Source: Bacteroidales bacterium
GTDB taxonomy: Bacteria > Bacteroidota > Bacteroidia > Bacteroidales > UBA932
Length of the DNA: 54,425 nt
Assembly (NCBI GenBank): GCA_017399865.1
Contig: JAFQAT010000001.1
Span: forward strand, 1-54,425
Direction: 5' to 3'
A program made the position numbers and the translations under genes. Below are positions 8,130 through 15,928 of the stretch, piece after piece. The notes under the pieces are model-generated. The model did not search any database and was not told the origin of the DNA. It worked only from the letters and a program-made list of their open reading frames with translations. Each line of letters starts with the position of its first letter. The stretch's first letter is position 1.

Positions 8130-9473
8130 TTATATCTTTCTACCTTTCCATCTTCCGCTTCTCATGTACAGCCAGCTGCATAGGAGGAGCATTCCGGCGT
8201 AGACATGTTCCGCTGTCCAGCAGACAGCGACGTCCAGCTTGAGGATGCCGATTATGACCGTGCAATAGACCATATAGACCACGAGGGCTACCATCTCAAG
8301 CTTGAAGGCTGTCTTGGTGCTTCCGGTTCCGGACACTGCCTGGAAGAAGACCTGTCCTCCAACGTTCAGAAAATAGGAGGAGCACATTACGATCATTGCC
8401 GGAACAGAGGCGATTATCAGATCCGGGATGTCGGTGTATATCCGTGCTATCGCTTCCGGGAAGAGGCAGAAGACTATTATCATGATGCTTACCAGACCGT
8501 AGGACAGCTTCAGGATGCGCTTTACAAGAGACATTACCTTTTCAGGGTGTCCTTCTCCTATTATGTTGCTGACCAGGGTGCTGCATGTGGCAGAGAATGC
8601 CTGCAGGACGACCCAGATCAGTCCGGATACGCTTCGGGTTATGTTCGAGATGGCCAGAGCCCTTTCTCCGAGATGCTCGATGTACAGGAAGAAGATGAAC
8701 CAGGTAGATATGGATATCGTGTTCTGTATCATGGTCCAGGAACATACAGGCATCATGCCCTTGAGCTCGGCGGCATCAAACCTTGCCGCCTTGTCGAGGC
8801 CATATTTATTCCTGTCACATCTTACTGCGGTATAGACCACGAAGAATATGAGTGACACGAGTTCCGCGAGGCTTGATCCTATTGCGGCTCCTGTTATGCC
8901 CAATGCCGGGCAGCCGAATTTTCCGAATATCAGGATCCAGTTGAAGACGATGTTGGAGAGTACCATCACCACGGAGTTGAGTGTCAGGGTCCTGGTCTGT
9001 GTCGTGCCCACATAGAATGCACGGAACATCGCTGTGATGAAGGCGAACACCATGCCCGGCAGACGCCATCTGACGTAGCTCAATGCTGCTTCGTAAATGG
9101 CCTGGGATGAGACCATGAGCTTCATCAAGTAAGGCGAGAAGAGTTCCGAAAGGACAATGATGACCCCTGCGAGTCCCAATACGAAGTAGAGGCCGTTCCA
9201 GAATATCTTTCCGGTCTCTCGGAAATTTCCTTCACCGTTTCGTCTTCCGATAATGATCTGCGCTCCTAGACTGAATCCGAAGCCGATCATGAACAGGACC
9301 ATATAATATACGATGGCGATGGCTGAAGCACCGAGTTCGATCTCTCCGACCCTTCCGAGGAAGGCCGTGTCGGTCAGACCGATCATCTGCTCCATCACCA
9401 GGCTTATCAGGATGGGATATGCCACCCTCCATATGTTCCTGTATGAATATGTTCCTGCTGTCCTTGCTTTCAT
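8130..9473 (-). CDS. MATE family multidrug/metabolite exporter
   Basis: 447 residues with twelve predicted membrane helices. The start resembles family members (YPILISLVMEQMIGLTDTAFLGRVGE), with the MATE hallmarks of helix 1 and helix 2 (DTAFLGR, LGASAIA) and the equivalent half-repeat around SISTWFIFF and ERALAISNITRS. Length is typical. It would sit in the inner membrane and export organic cations or other small molecules in exchange for Na+ or H+; the substrate is unknown. A terminator (9512-9543) separates it from truB upstream, so it is probably its own unit, although no clear promoter was found in the 38 bp between terminator and start. Confidence 0.92.
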   Translation of the reverse strand: MKARTAGTYSYRNIWRVAYPILISLVMEQMIGLTDTAFLGRVGEIELGASAIAIVYYMVLFMIGFGFSLGAQIIIGRRNGEGNFRETGKIFWNGLYFVLGLAGVIIVLSELFSPYLMKLMVSSQAIYEAALSYVRWRLPGMVFAFITAMFRAFYVGTTQTRTLTLNSVVMVLSNIVFNWILIFGKFGCPALGITGAAIGSSLAELVSLIFFVVYTAVRCDRNKYGLDKAARFDAAELKGMMPVCSWTMIQNTISISTWFIFFLYIEHLGERALAISNITRSVSGLIWVVLQAFSATCSTLVSNIIGEGHPEKVMSLVKRILKLSYGLVSIMIIVFCLFPEAIARIYTDIPDLIIASVPAMIVMCSSYFLNVGGQVFFQAVSGTGSTKTAFKLEMVALVVYMVYCTVIIGILKLDVAVCWTAEHVYAGMLLLCSWLYMRSGRWKGRKI

Positions 9474-9511
9474 CGATTCGTCTAATAGCCTGATTAGTAT
9501 GTCATTACATT

Positions 9512-9543
9512 AAATCGCCTGCTCCATTTGACGCAGGCGATTT
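9512..9543 (-). terminator. Hairpin terminator after truB
   Basis: AAATCGCCTGC (9512-9522) and GCAGGCGATTT (9533-9543) form a perfect 11-bp stem with a 10-nt loop; with A/T at the base it could work in both directions. It lies 18 bp beyond the truB stop. Confidence 0.7.
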
Positions 9544-9561
9544 AGCGTAATTTGCTGGTTT

Positions 9562-10611
9562 TTAGTGGTTTGTGACGCTTGGGCCTGCGAGTGCTTCAAC
9601 CGCCTGTTCGACGGTCAGTGCGTCTTCGACGCGGAATATGCCGCTGCGGCTTCGCTGGAGACTGTCCAGATGGGCTCCGCTTCCGAGGGCCTCGCCGAGG
9701 TCACGGGCGAATGCGCGGACGTATGTTCCCTTGCTGCATGCCATCCTTACGACTGCACGTGGCAGTCCGAGATTCGAGTTGTCAGTGACGTTTATCCTGC
9801 TTGATGCAGATGCACCTCCGGCAGCAGCGGTATGGAAAACGACCCCTCCCGCTCCTTCGGAGCAGGCCCCTCCCCCTGCGGCCAGGGGGGTAGCACGGTT
9901 TTCCATACCGCTGCCACCGAAGGTCCCTGGTTCAAAACCGACCAGTTCCAACTCCGTGATATTGATTCTGGACACCCTTAACAACTCTTTTGCTGCTGCG
10001 TCAATGTCCGTTCCAATGTATGAACTATGGGACAAATGTGATGCAGATGACATGCCACCCCCGGCTAGGGGGATAGTCCTCGAAGAGGACAGGGGGTCAT
10101 CGGAATCACTTTGCCCCATAGTTCCATATAACTTCCTGGCCAGCTCATATGCTCGCACCCCGTCCACCGACTTGGCGCTGAAGAGGGGGGCGACTTGGTC
10201 CTGCTCTCCGATGAAATCCGGAAGAACAGCCTCTACTGCCTCTGCGGTGATATGCTCGTGCGGGAAGAATCTGTCGATCTCCTTCTCCAGGTCATATGAG
10301 GGAGTCGTGGCACCGAAGGTGATGCCGGCGACGTACTCCTTGTCGTGAGTCTGAAGGGTCTCGGCGAGCTTTGTCGCCTTGCCGATGCATACAAGTAGCA
10401 CGCCAGTCGCCAGTGGATCAAGCGTGCCGGCATGTCCGACCTTGAGATTCTTCTTGCCGAAATGACGGATAGCGGCGAACTTGACCTTTCTGATCACGTC
10501 CGCCGATGTCCATCTGTATGGTTTGTCGATAGGGATTATTATCCCTTCCGGATAGTCCTCTATGTTTCTGCTCAGAGGAGAAGAATCCGGTCTTAATATC
10601 AATGCTTCCAA
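9562..10611 (-). CDS. truB: tRNA pseudouridine(55) synthase TruB with two palindromic insertions
   Basis: Makes pseudouridine 55 in the tRNA T loop. The catalytic motif is VGHAGTLDPLATGVLL with Asp about 65; KSVDGVRAYELARK and CSKGTYVRAFARDLGEALG are also typical. The protein is 349 residues, against roughly 230-260 for most relatives. The excess falls in two low-complexity stretches: about 161-199, between YELARK and GTDIDAAAKELL, and about 228-270, between LELVGFE and the RAVVRMACSKGTY strand. Each coincides with a DNA palindrome of one repeat family (10022-10124 and 9824-9914). The frame stays open through both and the flanking TruB motifs are intact, so the enzyme is probably functional. 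It starts 6 bp after rpiB, in an operon. Confidence 0.93.
   Translation of the reverse strand: MEALILRPDSSPLSRNIEDYPEGIIIPIDKPYRWTSADVIRKVKFAAIRHFGKKNLKVGHAGTLDPLATGVLLVCIGKATKLAETLQTHDKEYVAGITFGATTPSYDLEKEIDRFFPHEHITAEAVEAVLPDFIGEQDQVAPLFSAKSVDGVRAYELARKLYGTMGQSDSDDPLSSSRTIPLAGGGMSSASHLSHSSYIGTDIDAAAKELLRVSRINITELELVGFEPGTFGGSGMENRATPLAAGGGACSEGAGGVVFHTAAAGGASASSRINVTDNSNLGLPRAVVRMACSKGTYVRAFARDLGEALGSGAHLDSLQRSRSGIFRVEDALTVEQAVEALAGPSVTNH
9824..9914. repeat. Three-way-junction palindrome A, inside truB
   Basis: Perfect 17-bp terminal inverted repeats, GCAGCGGTATGGAAAAC (9824-9840) and its complement (9898-9914), enclose two hairpins: GCTCC-TTC-GGAGC (9851-9863) and CCCCCTG-CGGC-CAGGGGG (9872-9889). 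It is in the opposite orientation to copies B (10022-10124) and C (36664-36704). It encodes about 30 Gly/Ala-rich residues of TruB. Confidence 0.85.
10022..10124. repeat. Three-way-junction palindrome B, inside truB
   Basis: Imperfect outer arms GAACTATGGGACAAATGTG (10022-10040) and CACTTTGCCCCATAGTTC (10107-10124), plus an inner pair GATGAC (10046-10051)/GTCATC (10096-10101), enclose two hairpins: CCCCCGGCTAGGGGG (10058-10072) and GTCCTC-GAA-GAGGAC (10076-10090). The hairpin core closely matches the intergenic copy at 36664-36704. The arm core TATGGGACAA also resembles the arm of copy A. Confidence 0.85.
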
Positions 10612-10617
10612 ATCGTA

Positions 10618-11049
10618 TTATTTACAAGGCATCTTGTCGATGCGTGTCTGGTGGCGGCCTCCTTCGAAGGTCTCGCCGAGCCATGCATCTGTAATCTCTA
10701 CAACTGTTTCATATGGGATGAACCTTGCCGGCATCACAAGCACGTTAGCGTTGTTGTGCTGTTTGATGAGGCGACCTATCTCCGGAGTCCAGCAGAGTCC
10801 GGCGCGGATTCCCTGGTGCTTGTTGAGGGTGATGCCTATGCCGTTGCCGGTTCCGCAGAAAGCGATGCCGAGGTCTACCTTTCCGCTTTCCACAGCCTCT
10901 GCAAGAGGGTGGGCGACATCCGGATAGTCCATGCTGGCCGTCGTGTCAGTTCCGAAATTCACCATCTCATAGCCTTTGCCGCTAAGGTATTCCATCAGCT
11001 TGTTCTTGTAATCCACTCCAGCGTGGTCATTGCAGATTCCTATCTTCAT
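10618..11049 (-). CDS. rpiB: Ribose-5-phosphate isomerase B
   Basis: 143 residues, the normal RpiB/LacAB length. It interconverts ribose 5-phosphate and ribulose 5-phosphate in the non-oxidative pentose phosphate pathway. Motifs seen: IGICNDHAGVDYK at the start (His and Asp of the phosphate/base site), MDYPDVAHPLAEAV, and the active-site Cys loop AFCGTGNGIGITLNKHQGIRAGLC, followed by HNNANVLVMPAR. Cytoplasmic. It is the first gene of an apparent two-gene operon with truB, 6 bp downstream. A -7 element lies about 26 bp upstream. Confidence 0.95.
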   Translation of the reverse strand: MKIGICNDHAGVDYKNKLMEYLSGKGYEMVNFGTDTTASMDYPDVAHPLAEAVESGKVDLGIAFCGTGNGIGITLNKHQGIRAGLCWTPEIGRLIKQHNNANVLVMPARFIPYETVVEITDAWLGETFEGGRHQTRIDKMPCK

Positions 11050-11074
11050 TTTTACAATATTTTATTTTGCGCTG

Positions 11075-11082
11075 CAAATTTA
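11075..11082 (-). promoter_or_regulatory. -7 element for rpiB-truB
   Basis: Minus-strand TAAATTTG matches TAnnTTTG; predicted leader of about 20 nt. A 9-bp perfect hairpin (GTTGTTTTA-CCA-TAAAACAAC) lies further upstream, around 11141-11161. Confidence 0.5.
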
Positions 11083-11201
11083 ATGGATGCGCGATTATAA
11101 AAAAAGCATAAACATCATAAAAAAAAGAAAAACTTTAAGTTGTTTTACCATAAAACAACGGCTCTCTGAATTTTAAGTGCTTACTTCGACTGTCTAAATA
11201 T

Positions 11202-11232
11202 TTTGACTGTTATTAATTTTAATGTAATTTTG
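11202..11232 (+). promoter_or_regulatory. Full-consensus Bacteroidetes promoter, very close to the start codon
   Basis: TTTG at 11202-11205, exactly 19 bp, then TAATTTTG at 11225-11232: a perfect match to TTTG-N19-TAnnTTTG. The last G is only 2 bp before the ATG at 11235, so the predicted transcript starts at or just inside the start codon. Confidence 0.75.
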
Positions 11233-11234
11233 TC

Positions 11235-11441
11235 ATGAGTAGGAAAGAAGAGGGCAGAGAAGATGCAAGTCATAAATTTGGAGACTATCTGATCGATATC
11301 TCGAAATATGTGTTGACGGCAGTTCTTATAACTATGTTTTTTAATGATCTGTCGTCATCGAAGTGGTTGACATATTCAATTGGCAGTGCAGTAGCCGTCG
11401 CTTCCTTGATATGGGGTATTAATTTTTATAAGAACAAGTGA
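11235..11441 (+). CDS. Small membrane protein, DUF6722-like
   Basis: 68 residues. A charged N-terminal 16 residues precede FGDYLIDISKYVLTAVLI, a first membrane helix, and SIGSAVAVASLIWGINFY, a second, ending NKK-like (FYKNK). The LxDIxKYxxTAVLI opening matches small Bacteroidetes proteins named DUF6722; function unknown. The promoter suggests a leaderless message if this ATG is used. It is followed after 1 bp by a second tiny membrane protein, so the pair may work together. Confidence 0.75.
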   Translation: MSRKEEGREDASHKFGDYLIDISKYVLTAVLITMFFNDLSSSKWLTYSIGSAVAVASLIWGINFYKNK

Positions 11442-11442
11442 T

Positions 11443-11556
11443 ATGGGACCATCGGTAATCTTTCTCAGTATAATGCTTCTGGTATGTCTGATCGGTTTGA
11501 CTGTTCAGAGGGTTCAGTACAAGAAAAGAGAAAAAGACAAGGGAGTCCGTGAGTGA
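11443..11556 (+). CDS. 37-residue single-helix membrane protein
   Basis: Starts ATG 1 bp after the DUF6722-like stop codon. Residues 4-21 (SVIFLSIMLLVCLIGLTV) form one membrane helix, followed by a strongly basic tail QRVQYKKREKDKGVRE. The tight coupling and the terminator stem overlapping its stop codon support a real gene. No family recognised. Confidence 0.6.
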   Translation: MGPSVIFLSIMLLVCLIGLTVQRVQYKKREKDKGVRE

Positions 11557-11566
11557 CAGGACTCCC
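11541..11566 (+). terminator. Hairpin terminator overlapping the end of the 37-aa ORF
   Basis: GGGAGTCC (11541-11548) pairs with GGACTCCC (11559-11566), 10-nt loop, then TTTG. The stem includes the last codons and stop of the small ORF. Confidence 0.65.
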
Positions 11567-11593
11567 TTTGCAATCATTATGACCTTATCCTAC

Positions 11594-13150
11594 TTAGAGT
11601 GTAGTTTTGATGTATTCTATTCTTCTTGCGAACTCTTCCTTACCGATCAGGGTCACGATGTCAGCGATGCCGAGTCCGCTGGATGCTCCGACAAGTGCGA
11701 GGCGGAGGCAGTTCATGACCTTGCCCATAGGCCATTCGTTGCTGCGGATGTATTCCTCAAGTGGACCTTCTAGGTTCTCCTTAGTGAATTCCCCTTCAAA
11801 TCCGAGGATGAAGTCAGCGACCTTGAGTGCGAGAGTATAGTTCTCTTCCTTCCAGAATTTTGCTGCATCCTTCTCTACAAATGTCTTCGGTGCGACGAAG
11901 AGATATGAAGCGATGTCCCAGAAGTCTGCCACGAATGTCGCTCTTTCCTGGATCAGGGTCACGACCTTCTCCACATAGTCGCGTGAAAAACCTGTCACCC
12001 CTTTGCTCTCAAGGATCGGCATGTAAAGGTCTGTGAGTTCCGATACGCTCTTCTTGCGGAGATACTCCTTGTTGTACCATTTTGCTTTCTCAGCATTGAA
12101 GCGCGCACCTGACTTGACGACTCTTTCGAGTGAGAATGCTCCGATAAGTTCTTCGAGTGAGAAGAGTTCCTGCTCTGTGCCCGGATTCCATCCGAGCATG
12201 GCAAGCAGGTTCACGAATGCTTCAGGGAAATATCCGTCCTCACGGTATCCGCGTGAAACTTCGCCTTCTGCATTGACCCACCGAAGCGGGAACACAGGGA
12301 AGCCGAGACGGTCACCGTCCCTCTTGCTGAGCTTGCCCTTTCCGTCTGGCTTGAGCAGGAGAGAGAGGTGTGCGAAACGAGGCTGGGTCTCTGTCCATCC
12401 GAAAGCCTCATAGAGGAGATAATGGAGAGGAAGAGATGGCAGCCATTCCTCGCCGCGGATGACCTCTGTGATTTCCATGAGGTGGTCGTCCACGATGTTG
12501 GCAAGATGATATGTCGGCAGTTCGTCAGCCCTTTTCCAGAGTACCTTGTCGTCGAGAGTCGAAGTATTGACCTCGACATGTCCGCGGATAAGGTCTTCCA
12601 TCTTGACGACCCTGTTCTCAGGCATCTTGAACCTGATGGTCCAGTCGGTGCGTGTCTCAAGGAGTTCCTTCCACTCCGCTTCCGGCATCGAAAGCGAGTT
12701 GCGAAGCCCCATGCGTGTGGTCTGTCCGTAGATGAATGTCTGTCCAGCAGCTTCCATTTCCGCTCTTTTTGCTCCGAGCTCTTCAGCTGTGTCGAAGGCA
12801 TAGTAGGCGAATCCGTCAGCGACGAGCTGTTCCGCATACTGACGGTATATAGGCTTTCTCTGGCTCTGCCTGTATGGGGCATGAGGATGACGCTCAGATG
12901 CTGTCTCGACAACTCTGCCTTCTGCATCTACTCCTTCGTCAGGCACTATGCCGCACCAGTTGAGGGCTTCGATGATATATTTCTCTGCTCCAGGTACAAA
13001 CCTCTGAGAGTCAGTGTCTTCAATCCTTATGATGAAGTCTCCTCCGCGCTGCTTGGCGAAGAGGTAATTGTAAAGTGCCGTACGCACGCCTCCCATGTGG
13101 AGAGGACCAGTAGGAGATGGGGCGAATCTTACCCTTGTCTTACGTTCCAT
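11594..13150 (-). CDS. gltX: Glutamyl-tRNA synthetase
   Basis: 518 residues, typical for Bacteroidetes. It charges tRNA-Glu with glutamate using ATP. The class I signatures are present: RFAPSPTGPLHMGGVRTALYNYLFA (HIGH box as HMGG, residues 18-21) and KGKLSKRDGDRLG (KMSKS box as KLSKR, about residue 270). EDTDSQRFVPGAEKYIIE and VIRGEEWLPSLPLHYLLY are further family motifs. The anticodon-binding helical domain fills the C-terminal third. It follows ftsZ by 38 bp, and a -7 element sits in that gap, so it can be expressed separately from the dcw cluster. Confidence 0.97.
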   Translation of the reverse strand: MERKTRVRFAPSPTGPLHMGGVRTALYNYLFAKQRGGDFIIRIEDTDSQRFVPGAEKYIIEALNWCGIVPDEGVDAEGRVVETASERHPHAPYRQSQRKPIYRQYAEQLVADGFAYYAFDTAEELGAKRAEMEAAGQTFIYGQTTRMGLRNSLSMPEAEWKELLETRTDWTIRFKMPENRVVKMEDLIRGHVEVNTSTLDDKVLWKRADELPTYHLANIVDDHLMEITEVIRGEEWLPSLPLHYLLYEAFGWTETQPRFAHLSLLLKPDGKGKLSKRDGDRLGFPVFPLRWVNAEGEVSRGYREDGYFPEAFVNLLAMLGWNPGTEQELFSLEELIGAFSLERVVKSGARFNAEKAKWYNKEYLRKKSVSELTDLYMPILESKGVTGFSRDYVEKVVTLIQERATFVADFWDIASYLFVAPKTFVEKDAAKFWKEENYTLALKVADFILGFEGEFTKENLEGPLEEYIRSNEWPMGKVMNCLRLALVGASSGLGIADIVTLIGKEEFARRIEYIKTTL

Positions 13151-13173
13151 TTTCTCAATAATTTATCAGGGCG

Positions 13174-13181
13174 CAAAATTA
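13174..13181 (-). promoter_or_regulatory. -7 element for gltX
   Basis: Minus-strand TAATTTTG between ftsZ and gltX, about 24 bp before the gltX ATG. No clear -33 element. Confidence 0.5.
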
Positions 13182-13188
13182 ATAAAAA

Positions 13189-14463
13189 TTATAATTCTTC
13201 CCTATTCTGTCCTTGCCTTGCCTTTCTTCTGAGTGCAGATACATTCTCCAGCTCGCTTCTGTCGTGCTCTTCAGAGACGAGCAGGGCCGGCTTGTTGTTC
13301 TTGTCAAATACCAGCTTCTTTCTTACAGGTGCGCTGTTGTATCCGATCTTATGGACCTTGACCTGCGGGAGCTCGATGCCGTCTTCAGATGCCGCCTTGT
13401 ATCTTTCGTATCTGAAGTTGCTGTCGATCATTATTATGTTGCCGATCTCAGTCTGTGGAAGAGCCATGGTCATGTTGATTCCTGTCACGATGACGGTGAC
13501 GTTGACCCTGTCTCCGAAATCAGGACTTTCGTCGAATATAAGACCGCTCTTGAAGTTGTCCGCGCTTCCTGTATACTTCTTGATCATTTCACTGACTTCT
13601 CCATACTGGCTCATGGTGAGGCCTTCCTCGCCATCACCTGTAGTCACATTGATCAGTACCTTCTGTGCCGTGCTGAGGTCGAAGTCGTTGAGGAGAGGAG
13701 ATTCCAGAGCACTCTTGACAGCATCCTCTATCCTGTTCTTTCCTGTTCCTGTGCCGCAGCCCATTAGCGCATAACGGCTTCCGCCACGGTTGTCATTCCT
13801 CATCATGGTGCTGACATCCTTGAAGTCCACGTTGATATAGCCTCTCTTCTTGATGATCTCAGTGATGCCTCTGACAGCGGTAGCGAGCACTTCGTCCGCC
13901 TTAGGGAAAGCCTCCTTTAGGAGAAGGTCTCCGTATACGTCGAACAGCTTTTCATTGTCGATGATAAGAAGGCTGTCGACATTGTTCTCGAGTTCGGTGA
14001 TTCCGTCGATTGCCTTTGACATGGTCTCGTTGCCCTGATTCCTGAACGGAATGGTCACGACACCGACAGTCAGGATTCCCTTCTTCTTAGCCATGGATGC
14101 GATTACAGGAGCTGCTCCGGTGCCTGTACCGCCTCCCATTCCTGCCGTGATGAAAAGCATCTTCGTGTCCTTGTCCAGGATCTTGTCTATCTCGTCCTGC
14201 GAGTTCAGGGCGGCGTTTCTGCCTTCAGTAGGATTTGTGCCTGCTCCAAGGCCTTCGTCTCCAAGCTGGATCTTGACCGGAACCGCGCATCTGTCAAGGG
14301 CCTGGCGGTCCGTGTTGCAGACAATGAAGGTACAACCCTCGATCTTCTGATGATACATGTAGTTTACGGCGTTGCATCCTCCGCCGCCTACTCCGATGAC
14401 CTTGATGATGGATTCCTCAGGAACCCATGTGTCAGGAACTATTTCAATGTTGTCGATACCCAT
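13189..14463 (-). CDS. ftsZ: Cell division protein FtsZ
   Basis: 424 residues. The tubulin-like GTPase that polymerises into the division ring. Seen: IKVIGVGGGGCNAVNYMY (nucleotide-binding start), the tubulin signature GMGGGTGTGAAPVIA, and NVDFKDVSTMMRN (T7-loop region). The C-terminal domain is followed by a basic tail ending LRRKARQGQNREEL; the usual C-terminal conserved peptide that binds FtsA is not obvious, which is common in this phylum. It is the last gene of the dcw cluster and starts 2 bp after ftsA ends, so it is probably co-translated with its membrane tether FtsA. Confidence 0.97.
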   Translation of the reverse strand: MGIDNIEIVPDTWVPEESIIKVIGVGGGGCNAVNYMYHQKIEGCTFIVCNTDRQALDRCAVPVKIQLGDEGLGAGTNPTEGRNAALNSQDEIDKILDKDTKMLFITAGMGGGTGTGAAPVIASMAKKKGILTVGVVTIPFRNQGNETMSKAIDGITELENNVDSLLIIDNEKLFDVYGDLLLKEAFPKADEVLATAVRGITEIIKKRGYINVDFKDVSTMMRNDNRGGSRYALMGCGTGTGKNRIEDAVKSALESPLLNDFDLSTAQKVLINVTTGDGEEGLTMSQYGEVSEMIKKYTGSADNFKSGLIFDESPDFGDRVNVTVIVTGINMTMALPQTEIGNIIMIDSNFRYERYKAASEDGIELPQVKVHKIGYNSAPVRKKLVFDKNNKPALLVSEEHDRSELENVSALRRKARQGQNREEL

Positions 14464-14465
14464 GG

Positions 14466-15917
14466 CTATGCTTGCTCCTTGTCAATTTCGTCTAATTCGT
14501 TATGTACTGAATCGTAAAGGGTTTCAAATAATCCCCTGATATTCCACTTCACCTTTTCACCATTGTTCTTCTTCTTGTCGGAAGGAGTCTTGGCGGCAGG
14601 TCTGGTGGTCTGCTTTACCGGCTCTACGGTTTCGAACTGAAGCAGGGTGTCTTTTACAGGTTCTTCAGCTTTCTCCTCGACAGACTCTGTGATGGTCTCC
14701 GGCACATATCCGTCCTTCGCGACGGCGCAGTTGATCGTATGGTCTTCCTTTGCCGCCATTACAAGTCCGATGGATGTAGAGGCAGATGTGTCGGTTATGC
14801 CTTCGCATCCTTCAAATGAGAAGACGTGCTTAGGATATCCTGTCCTTACCCTGTATCCAGAAAGGTCATATATGAGGTTGCCCAGATTCGCCGTCTGGGC
14901 GCATCCTCCGGTTACCACTATCCCGCTCATGAGCCTGTCTGCGAATCCGCTTTCCTGGATCTCATACAGGATCGCCATGATGATTTCCTCCACTCTTGCC
15001 GAAATGATTTCAGAGAGATACTTGACAGGCAGCTTCTTTTCCGCCTCTCCATTGTCACTCTTGATGTGGATAATCTTCTCGCTCAGATTCTGCAGCTTTT
15101 CAGGCATGCATGCGCCGAATGCTATCTTGATGTTCTCAGCGAGCTCACGGCTTATGCTTCCCTCTGACTCGATCTGAATGTCGCCGGTTATGTTCTTGCC
15201 TCCGAAAGGAATGGAAGCATAATGTCTCATGATGTTTCCGTGATATACGGAAACGGACACGCAACCACCTCCGAAGTCGATCATTGCCACTCCGTTCTCC
15301 ATTTCCGAATCAAGAAGCACGGCTTTGGCAGTGGTGTCGGCAGTGAAATACTTTCTTGCGGTCACGATGCCCGATTTCTTGAATACGGTATCTATCTTCG
15401 CAAGCGAACTCTTCTTGCCGATGAAAATCTTGAAGTTGCCTTCAAGAATGTCGCTCGTCATTCCGATTATGTCGCTCTCGATGATCTGGAAGTTCTCACC
15501 GTCGGAAAACGACTGGGCCACAGCTCCATAGATAGCCTCCATATTCGGATTCTCCAACGGGTACATGTCCTGGGCTGCCCTCTTGAGTTCGGCGATGTCT
15601 TCGGCTGTGATGTCTTCGTCATATCCTCTGCCCTCAATCTTGCCGGTATTGGCTTCCTGCCTTACCGGATATTTCGGCATTCCCACCACGGCCTGGGTGA
15701 TCTTGATGCCAAGCGCATTCTCCGCCTGATGAATGGCCTCCGTCAAAGGCTCGCTGACTTGTGATGCGTTGAACACTCCGCTGTTCCTGATGCCTTCGGA
15801 CGGGGTCTCCTTGTAATAAACGATCTGGGTGTTCTCTCCCTCTATCCTGGCGACGGTGAGGGCTATCTTGGATGTACCTAGATCGACCGCTACGATGTAT
15901 CTGTCCTTTGTTTCCAT
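14466..15917 (-). CDS. ftsA: Cell division protein FtsA
   Basis: 483 residues from the chosen start. Actin-like ATPase that tethers FtsZ to the membrane. Motifs: YIVAVDLGTSKIALTVARI (phosphate 1), the SHS2/1C insert QAVVGMPKYPVRQEAN, VAMIDFGGGCVSVSVYH (phosphate 2) and SGIVVTGGCAQTANL (adenosine). The C-terminus carries a Lys/Pro linker and an amphipathic WNIRGLFETLYDSVHNEL segment likely to insert in the membrane. I prefer the ATG at 15917 (METKDRY), 11 bp after ftsQ; an upstream ATG at 15944 would add nine residues and overlap ftsQ by 16 bp. Confidence 0.95.
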   Translation of the reverse strand: METKDRYIVAVDLGTSKIALTVARIEGENTQIVYYKETPSEGIRNSGVFNASQVSEPLTEAIHQAENALGIKITQAVVGMPKYPVRQEANTGKIEGRGYDEDITAEDIAELKRAAQDMYPLENPNMEAIYGAVAQSFSDGENFQIIESDIIGMTSDILEGNFKIFIGKKSSLAKIDTVFKKSGIVTARKYFTADTTAKAVLLDSEMENGVAMIDFGGGCVSVSVYHGNIMRHYASIPFGGKNITGDIQIESEGSISRELAENIKIAFGACMPEKLQNLSEKIIHIKSDNGEAEKKLPVKYLSEIISARVEEIIMAILYEIQESGFADRLMSGIVVTGGCAQTANLGNLIYDLSGYRVRTGYPKHVFSFEGCEGITDTSASTSIGLVMAAKEDHTINCAVAKDGYVPETITESVEEKAEEPVKDTLLQFETVEPVKQTTRPAAKTPSDKKKNNGEKVKWNIRGLFETLYDSVHNELDEIDKEQA

Positions 15918-15928
15918 ATATTGATCCT

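Noticed and set aside
9572-10348. Plus-strand open frame of 258 codons over truB
   Set aside because: Antisense shadow; it exists because the GC-rich palindromic inserts lack stops in several frames. TruB motifs are on the minus strand.
11141-11161. 9-bp perfect hairpin between rpiB and the small membrane genes as a terminator
   Set aside because: There is no gene ending into it from either side; it may be a leader or regulatory stem, but there is no evidence for either.
12368-13774. Plus-strand open frame of 468 codons
   Set aside because: Runs antisense across gltX, the intergenic promoter and ftsZ; no recognisable motifs.
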